NCBI GenBank assembly: GCA_003220985.1
Contig: QHTY01000191.1
Span: 631-10,153 of the forward strand
Direction: 5' to 3'
DNA length: 9,523 bases
Origin: Gemmatimonadota bacterium
GTDB lineage: Bacteria; Gemmatimonadota; Gemmatimonadetes; Gemmatimonadales; GWC2-71-9
Position 1 is the first letter of the stretch, and each line of letters begins with the position of its first letter. The notes below the pieces were generated by a model that worked only from the letters and a program-made list of their open reading frames with translations, did no database searches and was not told the origin of the DNA. Position numbers and translations under genes: made by a program. Positions 1-6,737 of this stretch are shown here, in pieces.

Positions 1-2
1 CT

Positions 3-965
3 TCAGCGCAAACCCCAGTGCTTTTGGATGAACACGGCCGCTGCGCCGTAGACGCCGGCGGTGCCGGGGAGCGTACCCGGCACGATCTTGCACGCCTCCC
101 ACGCCGGCTTGAACGCCCGTCGCTTCACTTCACTGCGCAACGGCTGGAACAGTTTGTCCCCCGCCTGCGTGACGCCGCCGCAGACCACGACGACTTCGGG
201 GTTGAAGATGTTGAGGAAGCTCGCCACCGCCGCTCCCAGCAGCGACGCGGTCTCGCGGACGACGTCCAGCGCCCATTCGTCGCCGTCGTTGGCCGCCTCG
301 TACACGATCTGCGCGGTGAGCTTGGAGAGGTCGCCCTTCACGTACTGGGACAGCGACGTCTCGACGCCTGACTCGATCCCCTCGATCGCGCGCTCGGCGA
401 TTGCCGGACCTGACGCGTAGGCCTCGATGCAGCCGTAGTTGCCGCATTTGCAGCGGCGTCCGTTCGCATCGATCGTGACGTGTCCAAACTCTCCCGCGAC
501 ATCGGTGACGCCGTGGTAGATCTCCCCGTCGATGACGATGCCACCGCCGATCCCCGTGCCGAGTGTGAGGCCGATGACGTACGTCGCGCCGCGCGCCGCG
601 CCTCGCCACCATTCGCCGTAGATCGCACAGTTGGCGTCATTGTCCAGCGTCGCGGGGAGGCCCAGCCCTTCGCTGACACGGTCGCGCAGCGGCATGTTCG
701 TCCAGCCCAGGTTCGGCGTGAGCAGCACGACACCGGTCTTGGTGTTGAGGGGGCCGGGCGAGCCAATGCCAACCCCTTCCACTTTCTTGCCGAATTCCGC
801 GATCGACGCCTTCGCGAGCTTGATGATGCGCGACGTAACGGCGTCGGCTCCCTGGGCGGCCATGGTCGGTTCGGAGACAACGGCGTGGATCTCGGAGCCA
901 TCCTCTGCGAGGACTCCGGCGACGAGATTCGTTCCTCCAACGTCAACGCCGACGACGTAACGCAC
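3..965 (-). CDS. ROK-family sugar kinase (probable glucokinase)
   Basis: Predicted cytoplasmic ATP-dependent hexose kinase of the ROK (repressor, ORF, kinase) family, most likely glucose to glucose-6-phosphate. The 320-residue protein shows the N-terminal phosphate-binding motif DVGGTN (8-13), GIGSPGPLN (66-74), the catalytic-base motif DNDAN with Asp110, the glycine-rich LGTGIGGG (135-142), and the ROK zinc signature: His162 in EFGH, then Cys172, Cys174 and Cys179 in CKCGNYGCIE. There is no N-terminal helix-turn-helix, so it is a kinase and not a ROK repressor. I chose the GTG at 963-965 because the next residues RYVVGVDVGG match the normal family start and a GAGGA lies 5 nt upstream. A longer reading from position 1010 adds 15 residues that do not look like the family. 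It is the last gene of the operon and begins 23 bp inside the GT9 gene. Length is normal and the stop is at 3-5. Exact sugar specificity (glucose, N-acetylhexosamine, other) cannot be settled from sequence alone. Confidence 0.93.
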   Translation of the reverse strand: MRYVVGVDVGGTNLVAGVLAEDGSEIHAVVSEPTMAAQGADAVTSRIIKLAKASIAEFGKKVEGVGIGSPGPLNTKTGVVLLTPNLGWTNMPLRDRVSEGLGLPATLDNDANCAIYGEWWRGAARGATYVIGLTLGTGIGGGIVIDGEIYHGVTDVAGEFGHVTIDANGRRCKCGNYGCIEAYASGPAIAERAIEGIESGVETSLSQYVKGDLSKLTAQIVYEAANDGDEWALDVVRETASLLGAAVASFLNIFNPEVVVVCGGVTQAGDKLFQPLRSEVKRRAFKPAWEACKIVPGTLPGTAGVYGAAAVFIQKHWGLR

Positions 966-1947
966 CCATATCCTCGATGGCCGCAAACACGGCCGCAACA
1001 GTGAGCTCACGCATACAGCGATGATGACCCAGCGGGCACTGCGGCGGGCCGTGCGACGAGCAAGGCCGGCACAACAGGCCGTCCACTCCCAACGCGACGT
1101 CCCCGGCGCGCATCGGGCCGAATCCGAACTCTGTCACGGTCGGGCCGAACAGCGCGACCACGGGCGTCCCCATGGCGGTGGCCAGATGCAGGGGCGCGCT
1201 GTCGTTGGTTACCAGAGCCGTCGCTCGCCCTATGAGAGCGGCCGATTCTCGCAACGTCAATCGCCCACAGGCACTCACGACCCGACCGCCCAACGCGGGG
1301 GGCCCGACGGCCGCAACGATCTCGGCCCCTAATTCGAGATCGTCCTTCCCGCCGATCACCACCACCTGCACGTGCGCCGCCAGTTTCGCCGCCAACGCGG
1401 CGTAGTATGGCCAGCGTTTGCTGCCCCAGATGGAACCGGGAGCGAGGGCGACAAACGGCTCAGCGACGAGTGCAGCCGCTGCGCCCTCGTCAGCCGGCGT
1501 CGGCCGCAGGTGGGGAGCATAGGCCCCCGGGGCCTCATTCGCGAGGGCCAGCAGGCGGTCGGCTTCGTGTCCCGTTCGGGACTTAGGGCGAGAGTCTGTA
1601 TAGAGGAAGGACCACGGACCCGAAAAGCCGATCCGCGAGGGAATCCGTGCAAGCAATGCGAGCGTCGCGGTGCGCAAAGAACGGTGCGGCAAGTAGGCCC
1701 GCTCGTATCGCTCCGATTTGAGCCGGCCCCCGAGCCGTCGCAGACCGGCCCAGCCGCGGTCGCGGCCGCGTTTTTCATAGGGGATCACCGTCCGCACCGC
1801 AGGGTGCGTTTCCAGCAGCGGCGCCGCGACCGGCGTCGTAACGACATCCACGGGGCCATGCCGGGCGGAAAGCGCGGACAAGAGCGGCGTGGTGAGCACG
1901 ACGTCCCCAAGGAATGCCGTTTGGATGACGAGGGTTGCTGCGCTCAA
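943..1947 (-). CDS. Glycosyltransferase family 9, heptosyltransferase-like (WaaF-like)
   Basis: Predicted inner-membrane-associated GT-B glycosyltransferase of the ADP-heptose:LPS heptosyltransferase family, which adds heptose to the lipopolysaccharide core. The 334 residues show the N-terminal acceptor-domain motif FLGDVVLTTP (12-21, with Asp15), the hinge motif APGSIWGSKRWP (169-180), the nucleotide-sugar-domain motif TNDSAPLHLATAMGTP (247-262) followed by LFGPT, and a C-terminal CRPCSSHGPPQCPLGHHRC segment (293-311). That last segment is typical of heptosyltransferase II. Length is normal for the family. The start is TTG at 1945-1947; no ATG or GTG precedes the conserved LVIQTAFLGD strand, so TTG is the only sensible choice. 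The TTG overlaps the upstream EEP stop as TTGA. No strong Shine-Dalgarno is visible, so translation is probably coupled. The donor sugar could differ from ADP-heptose in an organism with unusual LPS. The family call is firm and the WaaF subtype is an inference. Confidence 0.92.
   Translation of the reverse strand: MSAATLVIQTAFLGDVVLTTPLLSALSARHGPVDVVTTPVAAPLLETHPAVRTVIPYEKRGRDRGWAGLRRLGGRLKSERYERAYLPHRSLRTATLALLARIPSRIGFSGPWSFLYTDSRPKSRTGHEADRLLALANEAPGAYAPHLRPTPADEGAAAALVAEPFVALAPGSIWGSKRWPYYAALAAKLAAHVQVVVIGGKDDLELGAEIVAAVGPPALGGRVVSACGRLTLRESAALIGRATALVTNDSAPLHLATAMGTPVVALFGPTVTEFGFGPMRAGDVALGVDGLLCRPCSSHGPPQCPLGHHRCMRELTVAAVFAAIEDMGALRRRR
971..975 (-). promoter_or_regulatory. Ribosome binding site for the ROK kinase
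   Basis: Read on the minus strand this is GAGGA, ending 5 nt before the GTG at 965. It lies inside the 3' end of the upstream GT9 gene. It supports the GTG start over the longer in-frame reading, and suggests that ribosomes load independently here in addition to any coupling with the overlapping gene. Confidence 0.65.
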
Positions 1948-2756
1948 GGGAGCTGAGCCACGGCCCAGACCGGGTCATGGTCGCTCGTGCCAAGCGTGTC
2001 GCGGACAATCCCGGCGCTTTTCGCCGGCGGATCCGGTGGGGCGAAGCCCTTGAAGAAAATGTGATCCCAGTTGAAGAAGGCCGTCGTGAAGCCGTTGTGC
2101 TCAGTCGGCCACAGAAAGCCGCCGGCGCGAAATGCCTCGCCGATCCCGTGGCTGTTCATGTCGCCGGCGATGATCACCAGGGAATACGTGGCCGCGTCGG
2201 CGAGAATCGTATGCGCCTGGTCGCGACGTTTCGACGGCCGGATATCGCTGGGCGTGCCGAGATGCGTGCTGTATACGCGAACTTTGACTGTCCCCACGAG
2301 CACGGTGGCCGCCGTAGCAATGCGTTGCGCATGCCGGAGGCCACCGACGTGCGGCAGCATCACTTTTTCATCCTCGACGATCGGCCAGCGAGACAGCACC
2401 GCGTTGCCGAAGTCGTGCCCCAGTTTCGGATGCACGGCGGCGGGATAGTACACCCACGCCATGCCGAGCGCGTCGGCAATGCGGCGCGTCCCGTCGGCAT
2501 CCATCTCCTGCAGGACGACGATGTCGGCATCCGGCAATGGCGCCCGTGTCTTGAGGACGTTGATCGCGCGATCGATGTTTTTGCCCCACTGCACGTTGTA
2601 GGTCACCACGTGGAGCACGTGGCTCCCCGCGGCGCTCGCGGACCGAGAGGGCGGAACGCCCGCATAGCGAGGTCCGAGCGCACTGGGATAGTTGAGCACC
2701 GCGTGACAGCTCGCGCTCGTGATCGCTAGTAATGCTCCGAGCGCCGCCCGTTTCAC
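1944..2756 (-). CDS. Exported endonuclease/exonuclease/phosphatase-fold protein
   Basis: A 270-residue member of the EEP superfamily (DNase I, exonuclease III, sphingomyelinase and inositol-phosphatase-like metal-dependent phosphodiesterases). All the usual active-site motifs are present: TYNVQ (Asn54), VLQEMD (Glu84), STHLG (His165), AGDMNSHG (Asp199, Asn201), WDHIF (Asp231, His232) and the terminal TSDHDP (Asp259, His260). The N-terminus MKRAALGALLAITSASC is a short export signal. Cys17 could be a lipidation site, but the residues before it (S-A-S-C) fit the lipobox poorly, so a plain Sec signal is also possible. The start is GTG at 2754-2756, overlapping the upstream peptidase stop as GTGA; only a weak GAGGG lies 10 nt upstream, which suggests translational coupling. 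The substrate is not determinable here: nucleic acid, phospholipid and phosphoinositide are all possible for this fold. An exported location and neighbours acting on the envelope make a phosphodiester in the envelope or environment more likely than genomic DNA (inference). Confidence 0.9.
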   Translation of the reverse strand: MKRAALGALLAITSASCHAVLNYPSALGPRYAGVPPSRSASAAGSHVLHVVTYNVQWGKNIDRAINVLKTRAPLPDADIVVLQEMDADGTRRIADALGMAWVYYPAAVHPKLGHDFGNAVLSRWPIVEDEKVMLPHVGGLRHAQRIATAATVLVGTVKVRVYSTHLGTPSDIRPSKRRDQAHTILADAATYSLVIIAGDMNSHGIGEAFRAGGFLWPTEHNGFTTAFFNWDHIFFKGFAPPDPPAKSAGIVRDTLGTSDHDPVWAVAQLP

Positions 2757-4909
2757 GGGCCGGTCGCCCTCGTCGCCTCGGCGTGCGCCTGGAGCAATTG
2801 CCGCTCGAGGAACGCAGCCGCCGCTTTGTCGACCGTCACGATGTTCGCATACCGCAGGAAGTGATGCGTGTCGTCCGGAATCACCAGCGTCTCAAAAGGA
2901 ACTTTGGCAGCCGCGAGCCGGCGTGCGAGATCGGTGCTCTGCGCGAATCGCACATTGCGATCATCATCGCCGTGAATCAGCAGGACGGGCGAGCGCCACG
3001 TGCCGACGGACGAAACGGGAGACGAGCGCCACGCCGTGTCGAGCGCGGCAGCTACGTCCGGCGCCTGTTCGTAGCGTTGCCGTTCCAGCATCCCGCGCGC
3101 GCGCTCCGTCGTCCAGTCGTGTACGCCGTGAATGTCCACGCCGGCGGCAAAGAGATCGGAGTTCCGCGCCAGCGCCAGCGCGGTGAGATAGCCGCCGTAG
3201 GAGCCACCGTAGATCCCGATTCGGCTGGCATCGACGCGCGGCTGCGAGCGCAGATACGCGGCTGCCGCCTGGACATCGCGATACTCGGCGGCACCGCGGG
3301 AGCCGGAGTTCGGTGGCTGATGAAAATCGTAACCGTAGCCGATGCCGAGGCGATAATTCACCGACAGCACGATGAATCCGCGGGACGCGAGATATTGATT
3401 CAACGCGTACGCGTTCGAGTAGTAGTCGGAGTAGTGCCAACCGAGCAGCATCTGCCGTGGCGGGCCGCCATGCACGTACACGATCGCCGGTTTGGCACGG
3501 CCGCCTCCGCTTGCTTCGAACAGTTGTCCGTGAATCGTCAGTCCATCAGCGGACCGGAACACGACCTGCTTCGGGGTGACGAGACCGGTGGGGAAATCGC
3601 CGGGAATGTGGTCGGCACCGATCGGCCGCGCCGCGCCGCGCGAGGTGGTGAACTCCCTTGTTGCCGGGAGCGGGGGCCGCTGCGGTGTCGCACTGATGAA
3701 GACGAGGGTCCGGCCATCCCCGGTGATGCTGGGACTCCACTCCAGGCCATTCCCCGGCGTCATGACTTCCGGAGCCGCGCGATCGACCGGAACGCGCACG
3801 ACATGCCGGCGATCGATATCGAGCGAGTCTGCGCCCGCGTTGCCCGCGAAGAGCAGCCAGCGGCCGTCGCCGCTCAGCGCGACGTGCTCGGCCATGTACC
3901 GGCCCGGGGTCAGGAGCAGCGGCGTCCCACCCGCTGCAGGAATCGAATACAAGTGCGGCCAGCCATCCTGATAGGAAAGGAAGACGACGCGGTCGGACGC
4001 ACCCCAGTTGAGGTTGGTGCCGCCATCGGTCGTCGGGACTGAGCCGGCGAGCGTCTCGGGAGACTTCCAGAGCCGCTCCGCGGCGCCGGTCGTCGCATCA
4101 GCCCTCCAGATTTCCCACGGATCGGGTCGCGGCGGTAGCAGGGAATCGGGCGCACCCCCCGCGCCCGGCAATCTGACGAACGCGATCTGCCGCCCATCCG
4201 GAGACCAACGCGGCGAGCGATCCCGCGCGAACGACGGCGCGAGATACGTGATCGGCGTGCTGTCGTTCGTGAACACCCCAATGAAGGAGTGATCGCCGCG
4301 GTTCGTCACGAACGCGAGCCGCGAGCCATCGGGCGACCAGCGCGGGTCGCCGCATTCGCCGCGCGCGGTGAACAGTTGCTTGGCCGGTGCGGATCCGTCG
4401 AGCGGCGCGACCCAGATCTGGCCCCCTTTAATGAAGGTCACAACGTCGCTCCGTGGGGAAACGACGGGCTCATCGCCATCGCTGATCGGTTTGGGATCGC
4501 CGCCGTCGAAGGGCACGCTGAAGATCTGGACCTTGGGAGGCACCGGGTTCGAGCCGACGTTCACCGGCAGCGCATCGTCCCAATTCGAGCCGTGATCCCC
4601 GCCGCGCACGTAGACGACCCAGCGTCCATTGGCGGACACGGCCACGCTGCTCAGCTCCTGCCCGTCGTCGCGATCGTAATGCGTGAGCTGGCGCGCAGCG
4701 AAGGTTGGGCCTTCGGCCACGTAGATGTTGCGCCGGCCCTGTTCGTTGAACGCCCAGGCGACGCGCGTGCCGGTCGCGGCCGCGGTCAGCTCGGTTGGGT
4801 AAGGGTACGAACGCACCTGCTCGAACGTGAATGATGCCGCACGCGAGCCCTGGGCGAGAGCCGCGGCAGGCGCGAGCAGTCCAACGATCACGGTGACGAT
4901 GCGACGCAT
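2753..4909 (-). CDS. Secreted S9-family (prolyl oligopeptidase/DPP-IV-like) serine peptidase
   Basis: A 718-residue peptidase predicted to be exported. It has a Sec signal peptide with probable cleavage after LAPAAALA (residue 19). An N-terminal beta-propeller built from TolB/PD40-like repeats follows at about 25-430, with clear repeat cores such as DPRWSPDGSRLAF (188-200), SPRWSPDGRQIAF (232-244), ALSGDGRWLLF (344-354) and ITGDGRTLVF (395-404). The C-terminal alpha/beta-hydrolase domain (about 450-718) contains the oxyanion strand YVHGGPP (478-484), the nucleophile elbow GGSYGGY with Ser570, HGDDDRNV with probable Asp650, and PDDTHHF with probable His682, so the catalytic triad is intact. 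This family cleaves dipeptides or acylated residues from short peptides. The ATG at 4907-4909 was chosen because it begins the signal peptide and is preceded by TAGGAGG. The same frame stays open further upstream to 5188, but that part lies inside lepA and is a shadow. The gene starts 8 bp after lepA stops and is second in the operon. Confidence 0.95.
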   Translation of the reverse strand: MRRIVTVIVGLLAPAAALAQGSRAASFTFEQVRSYPYPTELTAAATGTRVAWAFNEQGRRNIYVAEGPTFAARQLTHYDRDDGQELSSVAVSANGRWVVYVRGGDHGSNWDDALPVNVGSNPVPPKVQIFSVPFDGGDPKPISDGDEPVVSPRSDVVTFIKGGQIWVAPLDGSAPAKQLFTARGECGDPRWSPDGSRLAFVTNRGDHSFIGVFTNDSTPITYLAPSFARDRSPRWSPDGRQIAFVRLPGAGGAPDSLLPPRPDPWEIWRADATTGAAERLWKSPETLAGSVPTTDGGTNLNWGASDRVVFLSYQDGWPHLYSIPAAGGTPLLLTPGRYMAEHVALSGDGRWLLFAGNAGADSLDIDRRHVVRVPVDRAAPEVMTPGNGLEWSPSITGDGRTLVFISATPQRPPLPATREFTTSRGAARPIGADHIPGDFPTGLVTPKQVVFRSADGLTIHGQLFEASGGGRAKPAIVYVHGGPPRQMLLGWHYSDYYSNAYALNQYLASRGFIVLSVNYRLGIGYGYDFHQPPNSGSRGAAEYRDVQAAAAYLRSQPRVDASRIGIYGGSYGGYLTALALARNSDLFAAGVDIHGVHDWTTERARGMLERQRYEQAPDVAAALDTAWRSSPVSSVGTWRSPVLLIHGDDDRNVRFAQSTDLARRLAAAKVPFETLVIPDDTHHFLRYANIVTVDKAAAAFLERQLLQAHAEATRATGP

Positions 4910-4913
4910 ACGG

Positions 4914-4920
4914 CCTCCTA
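4914..4920 (-). promoter_or_regulatory. Strong ribosome binding site for the S9 peptidase, containing the lepA stop
   Basis: On the minus strand the sequence is TAGGAGG, followed by CCGT and then the ATG at 4909. The TAG is the stop codon of lepA (4918-4920), so one heptamer both terminates lepA and recruits ribosomes for the peptidase. It fixes the peptidase start and indicates transcription in one message with lepA. Confidence 0.85.
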
Positions 4921-6717
4921 TTCGACTTGGAGCACGGCGAGAAACGCCTCCTGAGGAATTTCCACCGTGCCCACCTGTTTCATGCGTTTCTTTCCCTCGC
5001 GCTGCTTCTCGAGCAGTTTGCGCTTCCGCGTCACGTCGCCCCCGTAGCACTTCGCCGTGACGTTCTTGCGCAGCGGCCGGATCGACTCGCGCGCGATGAC
5101 CTTGGTGCCGATCGCCGCCTGAATCACCACCTCGAACAGCTGCCGCGGAATCAGGTCCTTGAGCTTCTCGGCGATCTTGCGGCCCCACTCGTACGCCTTG
5201 TCCCGATGGATGATCACACTGAACGCGTCCACCGCCTCCGCGTTGAGCAGCATGTCGAGCTTCACGAGCTCGCCGGGCCGGTAGGCGAGAAACTCGTAGT
5301 CGAGCGAGGCGTAGCCTCGGGAGATCGTCTTCAACTTGTCATAGAAGTCAAGAATGATCTCCGCCAGGGGAAATTCCCAGTCGAATTCGACGCGCGTGGG
5401 ATCGAGGTACTGCATGCCGCGATAGACGCCACGACGCTCCTGGCCCAGCTTCATGATGCCACCGATGTAGTCCGACGGCGCGAAGATCCGGGCTTTGACG
5501 TACGGCTCCTCGATGCGGTCTACGGTCGAGCCGTGCGGCAGCAGGCTGGGATTCTCGACCAGCTCCATCGTCCCGTCGGTCCGATAGACGTGATACTCCA
5601 CGTTCGGGACCGTGCTGATCAAGTCCAGGTCGAACTCGCGCTCCAGCCGCTCGCGCACGATCTCCATGTGCAACAGGCCGAGGAAACCGCAGCGGAAGCC
5701 AAACCCAAGTGCCACAGAGGTTTCGGGCTCGTAATGGAGCGACGCGTCATTGAGCTGGAGCTTGGCGAGCGCGTCCCGCAGCTCCTCGTATTGCTCGGCA
5801 TTCGTCGGATAGAGGCCCGCGAACACCATCGATTGGATGTCCCGATAACCAGGCAGCAGCTCGACCTCGCGGTGCTCGGCGTCCAGCACGGTGTCACCCG
5901 GCCGTATTTCCCGCACGCCGCGCACGTTGGCGACCACGTACCCGACTTCGCCGGCCTCGAGCTGCTCCGTAGGCTTGTGGCCCAGCTGGAGATAGCCTAC
6001 TTCATCCACTTCGTACATGTCATCGCGATGGGCACCAAACGCGATCTTCATCCCCGGTTTGAGGACGCCGTCCACGACCCGAATCGACGGAATCGCGCCG
6101 CGATACCGGTCGTAGTAGGAGTCAAAGATGAGGGCGCGGAGCGGGGCCTCGTGCTTGCCACGCGGCGGCGGCACGCGGGCGACTACCGCTTCGATCAGCT
6201 CCGGCACGCCGCGACCCTCTTTGGCCGAGATCCGGAGGATCTCGTCGGGTTTCGTGCCGATCAGATCATGGATTTCGTGGGCGCGCTTGTCGGGCTCAGC
6301 GCCGGGAAGATCGATCTTGTTGAGGACGGGTATGATTTCCAGGCCGGCATCCATGGCCAGCAGGAGATTGGACAAGGTCTGGGCCTGGATCCCCTGCGAC
6401 GCATCCACGACCAGAATGGCGCCTTCACACGCTACGAGCGACCGCGACACCTCGTACGTAAAGTCGACATGCCCGGGCGTATCGATAAGATTGAGCTCAT
6501 ACAACTGCCCATTTTTGGCGTGGTAGCTCATCCGCACGGCATTCAGCTTGATCGTGATGCCGCGCTCGCGCTCCAGGTCCATCGTATCGAGGACTTGCTC
6601 GCGCATCAGTCGCTTGTCGAGGGTGCCCGTGAGCTCGATCAGGCGGTCGGCAAGCGTAGATTTGCCGTGGTCGATATGAGCAACGATACAGAAATTGCGA
6701 ATATGGTCCTGTCGCAT
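4918..6717 (-). CDS. lepA: Elongation factor 4 (LepA), ribosomal GTPase
   Basis: Full-length 599-residue EF4, a translational GTPase that binds the ribosome, has been linked to back-translocation and 30S assembly, and becomes important under ionic or temperature stress. GTPase motifs appear in order: G1 AHIDHGKST (13-21), G2 ERGITIK with Thr55, G3 DTPGH (79-83), G4 NKID (133-136) and G5 SAKEG (164-168). The rest matches the LepA domain plan, including the LepA-specific C-terminal domain with the conserved end region KCYGGDVTRKRKLLEKQ, which contacts the peptidyl-transferase/tRNA area. There is no sign of truncation. The ATG at 6715-6717 gives the standard N-terminus MRQDHIRNFCIVAHIDHGKS. No Shine-Dalgarno sits at a normal distance: a GGAGG occurs, but 15 nt before the ATG and upstream of a -10-like TATATT, so a leaderless message is plausible. 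It is divergent from rho (20 bp between start codons) and is the first gene of a five-gene operon. In many proteobacteria its neighbour is lepB (signal peptidase); here it is a secreted peptidase instead. Confidence 0.98.
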   Translation of the reverse strand: MRQDHIRNFCIVAHIDHGKSTLADRLIELTGTLDKRLMREQVLDTMDLERERGITIKLNAVRMSYHAKNGQLYELNLIDTPGHVDFTYEVSRSLVACEGAILVVDASQGIQAQTLSNLLLAMDAGLEIIPVLNKIDLPGAEPDKRAHEIHDLIGTKPDEILRISAKEGRGVPELIEAVVARVPPPRGKHEAPLRALIFDSYYDRYRGAIPSIRVVDGVLKPGMKIAFGAHRDDMYEVDEVGYLQLGHKPTEQLEAGEVGYVVANVRGVREIRPGDTVLDAEHREVELLPGYRDIQSMVFAGLYPTNAEQYEELRDALAKLQLNDASLHYEPETSVALGFGFRCGFLGLLHMEIVRERLEREFDLDLISTVPNVEYHVYRTDGTMELVENPSLLPHGSTVDRIEEPYVKARIFAPSDYIGGIMKLGQERRGVYRGMQYLDPTRVEFDWEFPLAEIILDFYDKLKTISRGYASLDYEFLAYRPGELVKLDMLLNAEAVDAFSVIIHRDKAYEWGRKIAEKLKDLIPRQLFEVVIQAAIGTKVIARESIRPLRKNVTAKCYGGDVTRKRKLLEKQREGKKRMKQVGTVEIPQEAFLAVLQVE

Positions 6718-6725
6718 CGCGCGGA

Positions 6726-6731
6726 AATATA
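6726..6731 (-). promoter_or_regulatory. Candidate -10 element for the lepA operon
   Basis: The minus strand reads TATATT (5 of 6 matches to the TATAAT consensus), separated from the lepA ATG by 8 nt (TCCGCGCG). Initiation about 7 nt downstream of the hexamer would put the transcript start at or within a couple of bases of the ATG, which is the geometry of a leaderless mRNA. It stands out as the only AT-rich run in a GC-rich junction. I could not find a convincing -35 at 16-18 bp; the best TGAC-like match is about 14 bp away, inside the rho coding start. Confidence 0.4.
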
Positions 6732-6737
6732 GCCTCC

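Noticed and set aside
966..1010. Longer ROK kinase starting at 1010
   Set aside because: The 15 added residues are not part of the family fold and lie within the GT9 gene; the GTG at 965 with GAGGA 5 nt upstream is better.
2732..4042. A 436-codon open frame on the plus strand opposite the S9 peptidase
   Set aside because: Arg-rich, no recognisable motif, antisense to a gene with an intact catalytic triad; a shadow frame.
4910..5188. Upstream extension of the S9 peptidase frame by 93 codons
   Set aside because: The extra residues lie inside lepA in another frame, read as low-complexity sequence, and would place the Sec signal peptide internally; the ATG at 4909 has a strong Shine-Dalgarno.
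4927..6732. A 601-codon open frame on the plus strand covering almost all of lepA
   Set aside because: It is exactly antisense to a fully conserved lepA and its translation is rich in His, Arg, Asp and Val without any domain pattern; this is the usual high-GC codon-bias shadow.
6728..6733. TATAGC on the plus strand as a -10 for rho
   Set aside because: It ends only 4 nt before the rho ATG, so transcription would begin inside or after the start codon; a promoter further upstream in lepA is more likely.
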